Shown: in pieces, positions 16,143 through 24,182 of the stretch
Position numbering within the stretch: position 1 is the first letter of the stretch
How the letters are laid out: each line of letters begins with the position of its first letter
Source: Aminivibrio pyruvatiphilus
Lineage (GTDB): Bacteria > Synergistota > Synergistia > Synergistales > Aminobacteriaceae
DNA: 64,000 bases
Direction of reading: 5' to 3'
NCBI RefSeq assembly: GCF_004366815.1
Contig: NZ_SORI01000005.1
Coordinates: forward strand, 123,230-187,229
Notes under the pieces: model-generated
Databases searched by the model: none
Told to the model about the DNA's origin: nothing
The model's input: only the letters and a program-made list of their open reading frames with translations
Translations under genes and position numbers: made by a program

Positions 16143-17306
16143 TCAGCCTCTCTTCTTCAGCGCTTCCTCCATCCTGTCCATGGCTTTCCCGAGGTCTTCC
16201 ATGGAAAGGGTGCAGGCGATGCGGATGTGCCCGGCTCCGCTCGCGCCGAAGGCGGTGCCGGGGATGACCGCTACCTTGCCCGCCTCGAGAAGCCACCACG
16301 CGAATTCCTCGTCGGTCATGCCCGTCCCGGAGATGTCCGGGAAAAGGTAGAAGGCTCCCTTCGCTTCAGGGCAGGACACTCCCGGCATGGCGTTCAGCCG
16401 TCCTGCGCAGTACCGGACCCGCTTTTCAAATTCCGCCGTGCGGGCCTTCACCTTTTCGTCCTGGGTCGCCAGGGCAAAGGCGCCGCCCTTCTGGGCCAGG
16501 GTGTTGACGCCGAAGGTCTGGGAGACCGACAGGGTGGTCATCACCTTCAGCAGTTCCGCCGGGCCCATGGCGTAGCCGATCCGCCAGCCGGTCATGCAGT
16601 GGCTCTTGGAGAATCCTCCCACGGTCATGGTGCGCTCTTTCATGCCCGGAAGGGACGACAGTGGAATGTGCTTGCCGGAGTAAATGAAGGCCTCGTAAAT
16701 TTCGTCGGAGATGACGAAAAGATCGTGCCGTACCGCCACGTCGGCGATCTCCAGGGCCTGCTCCATGGTCAGCACCCCTCCCGTGGGGTTGCAGGGGGAG
16801 TTGACCACCAGGATTTTTGTCCTCGGCGTCACCGCCTGTGCATAATCCTCCGCCGTGGGGAAGAATCCGTTCTCTTCCCTGGAAGGTACGGGCGCCACAA
16901 CGCCGCCGTTGTTCTCCACCTGCTGGAAGTAGGCGGAAAAGCAGGGCTCCGCCACCAGAACCTCGTCGCCGGGGTTGAGCATGGCCTGGAAACAGAGGTG
17001 GGGAGCCTGGAGCCCTCCCACGGTGAGCAGTATGTCCGCGGGGTCCGTCTCCAGTCCGTGATGGCGCTTCCAGTAGGCGGCTATTTCCTTTCTCAGATCC
17101 TCGAAGCCCTGGAGGGGAGGGTAATGGGTACACCCTTCCCGGGCGGCTTTCGCCGCGGCGTCGACGATCTCCGGCTCGGTGTGGAAATCCGGTTCGCCGA
17201 AGCTCAGGTTGATCAGGCCCTCCACGGCCGAGGCGGCCTGGAATATTTTGATCATGGACGAGGGCTGGAGCGAGGCAAAACGGCGCGCAATTTTTACTGT
17301 TGACAT
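16143..17306 (-). CDS. Class I/II PLP-dependent aminotransferase
   Basis: A 387-residue fold-type I aminotransferase. It shows FGEPDFHTEP near the start, YPPLQGFEDLRKEIA, the SPCNPTGGVL loop, DEIYEAFIY (PLP-ring Asp), the Schiff-base Lys in GGFSKSHCMTGWRIGY, and the C-terminal RIACTLS substrate Arg. It resembles AspC/PatA-type enzymes that move amino groups from aspartate, alanine or aromatic amino acids to 2-oxoglutarate; the substrate is not certain. ATG 17306 has an AAGGAGGA at proper spacing; the 87-codon in-frame extension upstream is not coding-like. Such enzymes start amino-acid fermentation in this phylum. Confidence 0.85.
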   Translation of the reverse strand: MSTVKIARRFASLQPSSMIKIFQAASAVEGLINLSFGEPDFHTEPEIVDAAAKAAREGCTHYPPLQGFEDLRKEIAAYWKRHHGLETDPADILLTVGGLQAPHLCFQAMLNPGDEVLVAEPCFSAYFQQVENNGGVVAPVPSREENGFFPTAEDYAQAVTPRTKILVVNSPCNPTGGVLTMEQALEIADVAVRHDLFVISDEIYEAFIYSGKHIPLSSLPGMKERTMTVGGFSKSHCMTGWRIGYAMGPAELLKVMTTLSVSQTFGVNTLAQKGGAFALATQDEKVKARTAEFEKRVRYCAGRLNAMPGVSCPEAKGAFYLFPDISGTGMTDEEFAWWLLEAGKVAVIPGTAFGASGAGHIRIACTLSMEDLGKAMDRMEEALKKRG

Positions 17307-17620
17307 GGAATGTCCTCCTTGCTGGTTATCTTTCGGCATCGCTTCTTTTCGCTGATATGATACATCACCGGGGAGCGGGCCACAACACCCGTCCTTTTCG
17401 CTCTGAAAGGCCGGGTGGGACGTCCGGCCGGGAGAGACTGTTCCAGGGGCGACTCCGTTCCGCCGGCGGAAGAAATGCGGGAATGGCAGGGTATAGGGGC
17501 AAAATGTATATATTGCGAAAAATAAATAAGTGCCGTATGATTCCCAAAAGTCAGACCCCTGTTTCAATGCGGAAGAATCACGGTCAGTCCCTTATCCTTT
17601 TTTCCTGGAGAGTGAGCAAG

Positions 17621-20600
17621 ATGTTGAAGGAAGCGAAGCGGAACGTATTTCGGGCTGTTCCGGCGGCGATTCTTCTGTCCCTGTTTCTCGGAGAGCCCCT
17701 GTACGCTGTTCCTTTATGGGTGTCTCCCCCCGGTGGGGGGGACGGCAGCTATGCCGTGACGGTCCCCGCGGAGGGAAAGCATTCCGACGCGGATCCCGGA
17801 GGAGACTCGGGGACTGTCCGGGCGGTACCTCCCGCCGTGGGGCCGAACACGGATGCCCCCGGTTCGCGGAAGGTTCCCACCGCCGACTGGTGGACCCCCC
17901 TGGCGTGGCTCGATCCCGCGGACCTGCCCGACCCTGCGGCCCTTCCATCCATGAGGGGCCTTTCATGGCAGGTCTTCAGCGAACCCCTGGTTTTCCAGCC
18001 CCAGAAGGGCGGAGTTGCGGTATCACTCAACATTCCCGACAGCCGGAGAGCGGCCGTCAAAGGAGGCATCCTCACGGCCGGGGAAGGCTTCATGCTCGAG
18101 GTGGTGGGTGACGATGCCCACGGAGGAAAGGGAATTTCCCCCTATTTCAACGCCTTTTTCGACCAGGACATGTATCTCGGGTCCACAGAGGCCGGGTGGA
18201 ATTCAGCTTCCTTCGGGCAGGTGAAGGTGACGGGGTGGAGCGACTGGTTCGTCAACTTTTCACTGACGTCCGCGGCACCGGCGGAGCGGCTGGACGTGAC
18301 CGCCGGGGCCGGATCACCCTTCCTCCTTGTGAAGACCCAATCGGGAAGGCCCCAGGTGACCTTCCGGACATGGAACGTGGGCAAGGTCATTCCTCTCCAG
18401 GGCGCGAGCTTTTCCCTCAACGCCGGGCAGGCTTTGGCTCAGGCCGTTCCTTCGGCTGCCTTCGCCGTGGTCAACAAGGTGCCCTACGGAAAACCCCAGG
18501 CCCCCGCGGATGCCAAGGAATACGCCACCTACACCGTCTACGCCGTCTTCGGTCCCTCCGGGTCGACATGGCAGCTCAAGGATACCCAGTACAACTCCGA
18601 AATTCGGGGGCCCTTTCCAGCCTGGACGGCCTCTCATGCCTACTTGCCGGGAAACCCTGTCGAACCCTCGGCAGCCAACGGCTTTTTCTACACCGCCAAC
18701 GGGGCGGGGACCAGCGGGGCGTCGGAGCCCGCATGGCCCGCGTCGGCGGGGGGAACCGTGACGGACGGCACCGTCACCTGGACGGCCAACGCCAAGGAGC
18801 TGCGGAACGTCCTGAACACGGCGGAATGTTCGGCGGGAACCTATTATGCCGTGGCGGTCTTGCCCTATCCATGGGGCAAGGGTATCTACGACGAGCCGGA
18901 CGAGCAGAAGGTGAAGGACCTGCTGGCCCATTTCGCGGGGCATGCCTTCGCTGAAGTCACCGACACCCGGGTAACTCCGGGATACGCACCCCAGTCGGAC
19001 GGCCACGACATCACCGTGACCTGCGCCTACACCACCGCCCCCGTGGGCACGGAGTCACCTGCGGCAGGGGGTCCCCTTCGGGCAATGTACCCCCACCAGT
19101 ACCTGGGCCAGTCCCGGGTGAACATCCTTGACCAGTCGATGAATCAGGTCTCCTCCGCTTCATGGCGGACGGGGTGGCACTGGCCGTCTTTGAAGGGCCC
19201 TCTGCTCCTGGCCTCGGGGAATTCCTTCGTGAACGTCCTTGAAGTCCCCCCGTGCCTTCCCGCTCCCATAGACGCCCCTGACCGCCAGAAGGCCGACCGC
19301 ATGACTGCGTACCTCCGCCAGGCGCTGGATTCGCAGAATCCCCGGTTTCTTTCCCAGGGGAGCTATTTCGGCGCCCAGCAGATGTACCGCCTGGCCATGC
19401 TCCTCCCGGCGGCGGAAATGATCCGGGACACGGCCTCCAGGCCGGCGGACGCGGACCAGGCTGCCAGGGAGATGTACACCGCCGTGTCGGAATCCATGGC
19501 CGGCTGGCTGAAAGCCACGAAGGACGGCACTGCCCTCAAGAACGCGGCACAGCACCTCTTCTACTACGATTCCAGGTGGGGCGCCCTTCTCCCGACCCCC
19601 GAGGACGGATTTGCGGCGGACAGCCTGCTGAACGACCACCATTTCCATTACGGCTACTTCATCAAAATAGCGGCCGAAATCGCCCGGTGGGAAAAGACCC
19701 ACCCGGATGATCCTGCCAACAGGGGGTGGGCATCCTCCTACGCCCCCATGATACGGATGCTCATCAAGAACATTGCCAACACGAGCCGCGAAGGGAGCGG
19801 AGCGGATCCCGACTTCCCCTTCCTCCGCCACTTCAGCCCCTATGCGGGGCACTCATGGGCCAGCGGCTCGTCGAGGGGCAACCAGGGAGGGCAGCAGGAG
19901 TCCACACCCGAGGCCATCCAGGCCTGGGGCGCCATACTTCTCTGGTCGCAGCTCAACTATCCCGAGAACGGGGAGAACGGTGACCTGGAGCGGTGGGCGG
20001 CTTACATGTTCGCCTCCGAGGCGAGAGCGGCGGAATTCTACTGGTTCGGCCTGACCGATGACGGGGACTTCAGGCCTCACCTGAGTTTCCGGCAGTATTC
20101 GGTGAAGTCCGACGCCGTTCCCAAGCCCTATGTGCCCTCCATGGTCTCCCAGGTCAACCAGAACGAAATGACGTACCAGACGGACTTCGGGAATCCCCCG
20201 CTGCTGAAGCTCGGAATCCAGATACTTCCGTTTACGGGGTCGTCCCTGTACCTTGGTTCCACGCCCGGAAACGCGGACGCTATCGTTTCAGGCTACCTGG
20301 ACAACGACCTGCCGAAACTGGCCGACGGCGGCACATCCCCCAGCAACAGGGACAAGCTGCTCATGCTCCAGGCCATGACGGCGAGGTACACCGCCGACCC
20401 GAGAGCCCTCATCACCCCGGCCGGAGGAGGAGCCTTGCCCCTTGACTCGTGGAAAATGCAGTGGGAGATCCCCACTCCGGCCTTCAACAACCTGATCCTC
20501 CAGGACACCTCCCGGGGCGCCGTATACTGGTGGATCGACACGCTTCTTGCCCACGGCGTGCCCCACCACTGGGAAAACGACGCGAACCACACGTCGGCGG

Positions 20601-20830
20601 CAAGCTTCCTGGACGGACGGGGCGGCAGGGTGTATACGGCCTACAACCCGGGAGAGTCGCCCCTGCTGGTGACCTTCGCCGACGGAAATACCCTGGAGGT
20701 GCCCCCCCTGGCCTACGCTCATGAAACATCGGACGGGGCGGGGGGAGGGTGCACTGCCGGGGCATTCAATCTGACGGGGCTCGTGCTTTTTCTTCCGCTG
20801 CTGCTCCTGCTGAGGGAACGGAACCGCTGA
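17621..20830 (+). CDS. Secreted GH81 endo-beta-1,3-glucanase with Synergist-CTERM anchor
   Basis: A 1069-residue exported protein: signal peptide (1-30), a Gly/Pro/Asp-rich linker, an N-terminal beta-sandwich, then the GH81 catalytic region. GH81 hallmarks are NDHHFHYGYF (acid Asp at about residue 672), FSPYAGHSWASG, and QQESTPEAIQAW (Glu about 760 and 764). A tail-fibre-like motif (FYTANGAGTSGASEPAWP) sits inside the N-terminal half. The end GGGC ... Leu-rich helix ... RERNR is a Synergist-CTERM signal. GH81 enzymes cut laminarin, curdlan and fungal or yeast wall glucan. ATG 17621 follows GGAGAG. It is odd for a phylum known mainly as amino-acid fermenters. Confidence 0.85.
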   Translation: MLKEAKRNVFRAVPAAILLSLFLGEPLYAVPLWVSPPGGGDGSYAVTVPAEGKHSDADPGGDSGTVRAVPPAVGPNTDAPGSRKVPTADWWTPLAWLDPADLPDPAALPSMRGLSWQVFSEPLVFQPQKGGVAVSLNIPDSRRAAVKGGILTAGEGFMLEVVGDDAHGGKGISPYFNAFFDQDMYLGSTEAGWNSASFGQVKVTGWSDWFVNFSLTSAAPAERLDVTAGAGSPFLLVKTQSGRPQVTFRTWNVGKVIPLQGASFSLNAGQALAQAVPSAAFAVVNKVPYGKPQAPADAKEYATYTVYAVFGPSGSTWQLKDTQYNSEIRGPFPAWTASHAYLPGNPVEPSAANGFFYTANGAGTSGASEPAWPASAGGTVTDGTVTWTANAKELRNVLNTAECSAGTYYAVAVLPYPWGKGIYDEPDEQKVKDLLAHFAGHAFAEVTDTRVTPGYAPQSDGHDITVTCAYTTAPVGTESPAAGGPLRAMYPHQYLGQSRVNILDQSMNQVSSASWRTGWHWPSLKGPLLLASGNSFVNVLEVPPCLPAPIDAPDRQKADRMTAYLRQALDSQNPRFLSQGSYFGAQQMYRLAMLLPAAEMIRDTASRPADADQAAREMYTAVSESMAGWLKATKDGTALKNAAQHLFYYDSRWGALLPTPEDGFAADSLLNDHHFHYGYFIKIAAEIARWEKTHPDDPANRGWASSYAPMIRMLIKNIANTSREGSGADPDFPFLRHFSPYAGHSWASGSSRGNQGGQQESTPEAIQAWGAILLWSQLNYPENGENGDLERWAAYMFASEARAAEFYWFGLTDDGDFRPHLSFRQYSVKSDAVPKPYVPSMVSQVNQNEMTYQTDFGNPPLLKLGIQILPFTGSSLYLGSTPGNADAIVSGYLDNDLPKLADGGTSPSNRDKLLMLQAMTARYTADPRALITPAGGGALPLDSWKMQWEIPTPAFNNLILQDTSRGAVYWWIDTLLAHGVPHHWENDANHTSAASFLDGRGGRVYTAYNPGESPLLVTFADGNTLEVPPLAYAHETSDGAGGGCTAGAFNLTGLVLFLPLLLLLRERNR

Positions 20831-20946
20831 TTTCCGTAGTGAAGAGGCCGCGGTGCTGGTTCCCCGATGGTGTTTTGGGGCAAAGGAAATGATTTTTCCG
20901 GGACTGTCCCGCAGAGTGCCCTTTCTTTCAGATTTATTTGTTTTGC

Positions 20947-20975
20947 TTGACAGGTGAAACCGGCCGTTCTAAGAT
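20947..20975 (+). promoter_or_regulatory. Sigma-70 promoter for the YkvI-type gene
   Basis: TTGACA, 17 nt, TAAGAT. It predicts a roughly 190-nt untranslated leader before ATG 21169. Confidence 0.75.
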
Positions 20976-20976
20976 T

Positions 20977-21023
20977 ATCCGCATCTTTTCCGGTCCGGGA
21001 CCCGTTCCGGAAAATCCGCGGAT
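20977..21023 (+). promoter_or_regulatory. Long hairpin at the start of the ykvI-type leader
   Basis: ATCCGC and TTTTCCGG pair with CCGGAAAA and GCGGAT in a two-part stem around a GC-rich loop, directly after the -10 box. It would form in the first 50 nt of the transcript. No named riboswitch is recognised; the rest of the gap between 20831 and 21168 shows nothing else. Confidence 0.45.
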
Positions 21024-21168
21024 ACTGTTAACGGGCTGAGATAGCGGAAGCCGGCCTTTCTCCTTCATGACAATGTTCATGCCGGCATTATTGTCACTGC
21101 TCCTTCCGGGAGGGGCAGCGGTCAGCCATGAAAGGGAAAGAGTACACATCCTGTCAGGGAGGGGATTT

Positions 21169-22299
21169 ATGATGGAGAACGAGAAAAAAGGCGGTCCGCT
21201 GAGTTTTTTCATGAACTACGGATGGTACAAAAAGTACCTGCTGCCGGGATTTATCGCCCAGTCGGTGCTTGTTGCCGGCGGCTACGGCACAGGAAGGGAA
21301 CTGGTTGAGTATTTTGGCCAGTATGGTCCTACCGGGGGGCTCATGGGCATGGGGCTGACCTTTGTCCTCTGGGCGGCGCTCTTCGCCCTGAGCTTTGAAT
21401 TCGCCCGGGTGTTCAAGGCCTACGACTACCGGACCTTCTTTGAAAAGCTCATCGGCCCGGGGTGGGTTATCTACGAAATTGCCTTCATCGTGCTCCTCTG
21501 CCTCATCATGGGAGTGGTCGGCGCAGCCTCCGGAAGCATCCTGAGGGATTCCTTCGGCCTTCCGCCTCTCGTCGGCTCGGGTATTTTCCTCGTTTTCGTG
21601 GCGTACCTCACCTACAGCGGAAGCAAGACCATCGAAGTGGCTCTTTCCTGGTGGTCTTACCTCCTGTACGTCGTCTTCGCGGTATTTCTCTACCTTGGGT
21701 TCTCCAAATTCGGTGACGCCATCTCCGCCAATTTCGCGGCGGACACGGTGAAGCCGGGGTGGCAGATGGGCGGGTTCAAATACGCCTTCTACAATATTGC
21801 CGTAACGTCCACGGTGCTCTTCTCGCTGAACTATCTCGAAAGCCGGAAAGAGGCGGTTATTTCGGGCATAATGGCGGCCTTCATCTGCATCCTTCCCGGG
21901 GTGTTCTTCTATATCGTCATGACGGGATTCTACCCGGACGTTCTTTCCATGGAGATCCCCTCCAACGGCATCATCGCCCAGCTTGGGGTGAAGTTCCTTC
22001 TGCCCGTCTGGCTTATCGTTCTCTTCGGAACCATGATCGAGACCGGGGTCGGGTTCTTCCACTCCATCAACGAGAGGATCAACGCCACCCTTCTTGAAAA
22101 AAGAGGAGTCGGCATGAGCAAGGCGGCCAGGGGCGCCGTGGGAGCCTTCCTCGCCCTGATGGGACTCTTCATTTCCAATTTCGGCCTGATCGGCCTGATA
22201 GCCCAGGGATACGGCACCATAAGCTGGGTGTTTTTCGGCCTCCAGGGAGTCGCCCTCTTCACGCTGGGCCTCTATAAGCTCTCCAAACAGGGACAGTAG
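21169..22299 (+). CDS. YkvI-family membrane protein (putative transporter)
   Basis: A 376-residue polytopic protein with about 10 membrane helices. It starts SFFMNYGWYKKYLLPGFIAQ and has VVAGGYGTGRELVEYF in the first helix pair. YkvI-like proteins look distantly like LeuT/APC-fold amino-acid transporters, with unwound Gly-rich helix 1 (here AGGYGTGRE) and FYNIAVTSTVLFSLNYL. Substrate and coupling ion are unknown. GGGAGGGG stands before tandem ATGs at 21169 and 21172. It is transcribed alone from a long leader and converges on an aminotransferase gene, with a shared terminator. Confidence 0.75.
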   Translation: MMENEKKGGPLSFFMNYGWYKKYLLPGFIAQSVLVAGGYGTGRELVEYFGQYGPTGGLMGMGLTFVLWAALFALSFEFARVFKAYDYRTFFEKLIGPGWVIYEIAFIVLLCLIMGVVGAASGSILRDSFGLPPLVGSGIFLVFVAYLTYSGSKTIEVALSWWSYLLYVVFAVFLYLGFSKFGDAISANFAADTVKPGWQMGGFKYAFYNIAVTSTVLFSLNYLESRKEAVISGIMAAFICILPGVFFYIVMTGFYPDVLSMEIPSNGIIAQLGVKFLLPVWLIVLFGTMIETGVGFFHSINERINATLLEKRGVGMSKAARGAVGAFLALMGLFISNFGLIGLIAQGYGTISWVFFGLQGVALFTLGLYKLSKQGQ

Positions 22300-22325
22300 T
22301 ATCAGCTGCTTTTTCGGACGTACGA

Positions 22326-22363
22326 AAAGAAGCCCCTCCGGTGAAAACCGGAGGGGCTTCTTT
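22326..22363. terminator. Bidirectional terminator between ykvI-type and HisC-type genes
   Basis: AAGAAGCCCCTCCGG pairs with its complement over a 6-nt loop; A and T runs stand on the two sides. Confidence 0.85.
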
Positions 22364-22370
22364 ACTGGAA

Positions 22371-23471
22371 TCACAAGGAGGCGATCCGCCGGAGGAACTC
22401 GTCCAGCTGCCCCGGAGACGGAACCCGGAGCCGCGCCGATCGTTCATCCAGGTCGAAGAACCCCGATCCCGCTTCGCAGGAGATGCCCGCCGCCGCCAGC
22501 CCGGCCGCGAGGTCGCCAGACTCCCGGGTCAGGAGACAGATGGGAACCCTGGGGTCCGTCTCCGCAACGGAAAGGTCTTTTTTCCCCCCCAGAACGGCGG
22601 TCATCTTCTCTTTGGCCGTCCGGACGTACGTCCTCGTTTCTTCAAGAAAGGAACCGTCCTGCAGAATGGCCTCCGCCAGAAGGGAGTCCACAGTCCCGAC
22701 GGCGAAAGGCGGCTGGAGTGTTCTGAATGCCGCCGCAAGCTCGGGACTTCGGGAGACGGCGAAGCCCACCCGAAGCCCTGCGCCGCCCTGCCCCTTAGAG
22801 AAGGACCGGCATGTGATGACGTTGGGCAGATCGATGGATGCCGCGGATTCTTCGTCGGGCAGAAAGTCTCCGTATGCCTCGTCGATGATGACCCAGGTTC
22901 CCCTCTCCATGGCCTCCCGGGCAAGCCGTTCCGCCGAACCGAGGGAAATTGCCTGTCCAGTGGGGTTGTTTGGGCGGTCAAGGTAAATCAGCGGGTGTCC
23001 CTGCACGGTCAGCCGCTCCAGCATGGCGGAGTCGATGGAGAAGTCCGGGCCTCTCAGCCGGAGAGGCTTGTAGAAAGCGCCGGTGAAGAGCGCCTGCAGA
23101 ACGGCGTCGGTGAACTGCGGGGAAATTCCGGTAAAGGATGCCCCGGGGCCGAGAAGAAGCCGTGACAGAGTGACGAGGACGCCCATGGATCCTCCGCCGA
23201 CAAGGATCTGTTCCGGAAGGACCTGCCAGGAGACGTATTTCGAGGCGATGGTTTTTTTCAGGTTTTCCGGTTCCGGCTGGGGGTAGCCGGAGACGGAAAC
23301 GTCCTTCAGCCCTTCAAGAAGCCGGCGGACGGATGGAGGCGTCCCCAGGGGGTTCGTTCCCAGGGCGCAGTCGATAATCTCGATCCCTTCCGGGTACACG
23401 GGCGGGCGGGCAGATGCGTATCCCTGCTGTCCCGTTGACAGATGCCGGTGCTGCAGTTTCCCTTTCCACAT
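22371..23471 (-). CDS. HisC/CobD-like PLP-dependent aminotransferase
   Basis: A 366-residue fold-type I enzyme of the histidinol-phosphate aminotransferase/CobD group. Features are ALGTNPLGTP, SGYPQPEPENL, LVGGGSMGV, LDRPNNPTGQAI (PLP contacts), IIDEAYGDFL (ring Asp), CRSFSKGQGGAGLRVGF (Schiff-base Lys) and a final LRVPSPG with the carboxylate-binding Arg. ATG 23471 is preceded by GAGGAG. No his or cob gene is nearby, so a specialised amino-acid role is possible. The IS insertion begins 43 nt upstream of this start and may have cut off its own promoter. Confidence 0.8.
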   Translation of the reverse strand: MWKGKLQHRHLSTGQQGYASARPPVYPEGIEIIDCALGTNPLGTPPSVRRLLEGLKDVSVSGYPQPEPENLKKTIASKYVSWQVLPEQILVGGGSMGVLVTLSRLLLGPGASFTGISPQFTDAVLQALFTGAFYKPLRLRGPDFSIDSAMLERLTVQGHPLIYLDRPNNPTGQAISLGSAERLAREAMERGTWVIIDEAYGDFLPDEESAASIDLPNVITCRSFSKGQGGAGLRVGFAVSRSPELAAAFRTLQPPFAVGTVDSLLAEAILQDGSFLEETRTYVRTAKEKMTAVLGGKKDLSVAETDPRVPICLLTRESGDLAAGLAAAGISCEAGSGFFDLDERSARLRVPSPGQLDEFLRRIASL

Positions 23472-23507
23472 GCACAACACTCCTCGATTTCCCCGCGGGG
23501 TTGTTTT

Positions 23508-23513
23508 TTTAGT
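23508..23513. repeat. Left copy of the IS target-site duplication
   Basis: TTTAGT stands directly outside the left inverted repeat. The same six bases stand directly outside the right one at 26787. Confidence 0.8.
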
Positions 23514-23560
23514 TGTTAAGTGCCAATACATCGTAGACTGATTTTTGTGCCAGGACATCG
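23514..23560. repeat. Left terminal inverted repeat of the IS element
   Basis: Starts TGTTAAGTGCCA and holds two GTGCCA-N2-ACATCG boxes at 23520-23533 and 23547-23560. It matches the right end in inverse orientation. Confidence 0.85.
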
Positions 23561-23629
23561 TTTACAAAAGTTTTTCTTGCGATAGTTTTGATTTCGCTTC
23601 ATCTTCATGGGTATCCTAATATTACCGAG

Positions 23630-24091
23630 GTGGAACCCATAAAAAATAAGGATGAGCAGCAGAGAAATCTGGCCGTTCAACGCTTTCAAAACGGTGAAAA
23701 GCCTGAATCCATCTGCGCTTCAGTCGGCAAATCGAGAGCCTGGCTCCACAAAGGGCTATAACACCAGGAGCACCGTGACAACGAAGAACTATGGAACAAG
23801 GACACCTCCCGGCGTCCGAAAAACTGCGCCAACAGAACGCCTGATGAAATCGAGGAGATCGTGAAGCTTGTCCGTCTCAACCTCTACAACAAAGAAGTCT
23901 TCTGCGGTGCTCAGGCTATCCTCTGGGAGCTAGAGGATAGCCTGAGCATTTCGCCCCTTCCGTCGTTCCGCACCATCAACAGGATTCTCGCGCGGAACGA
24001 ACTGACCCATCGAAGAACGGGGCGCTATTCCCCCAAGGGAACTCCGTATCCGGCTCTTCCTTTCGCCGGGTTCAACGACACCCATCGGTAG
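23630..24091 (+). pseudogene. Transposase, N-terminal part, with an internal stop
   Basis: Reading from GTG 23630 gives an HTH-type N-terminus (RNLAVQRFQNGEKPESICA, VGKSRAWLHKGL). An in-frame TAA at 23759-23761 follows, then the same frame continues (HQEHRDNEELWNKDTSRRP ... GTPYPALPFAGFNDTH) to 24091. The start of the integrase core expected after 'FNDTHR' is missing; unrelated DNA begins there. The C-terminal part is at 26146. Confidence 0.75.
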
Positions 24092-24182
24092 TGTCAAGAG
24101 TTTTTCGCAAAAGTTGAATTCAGACAAGGGGGTGCGGACGCTTCCCTATACGGAGAACATCCGTTCTTGTGTCTTTGAGTAC

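Noticed and set aside
21024..21110. CTGAGA-like phrase recalling a TPP riboswitch
   Set aside because: The second conserved element and the closing stem of a TPP switch are missing.
24092..24130. TAGTGTCAAGAGTTTTTCGC as the end of a second insertion sequence
   Set aside because: I found no matching inverted copy at the other side of the cargo.
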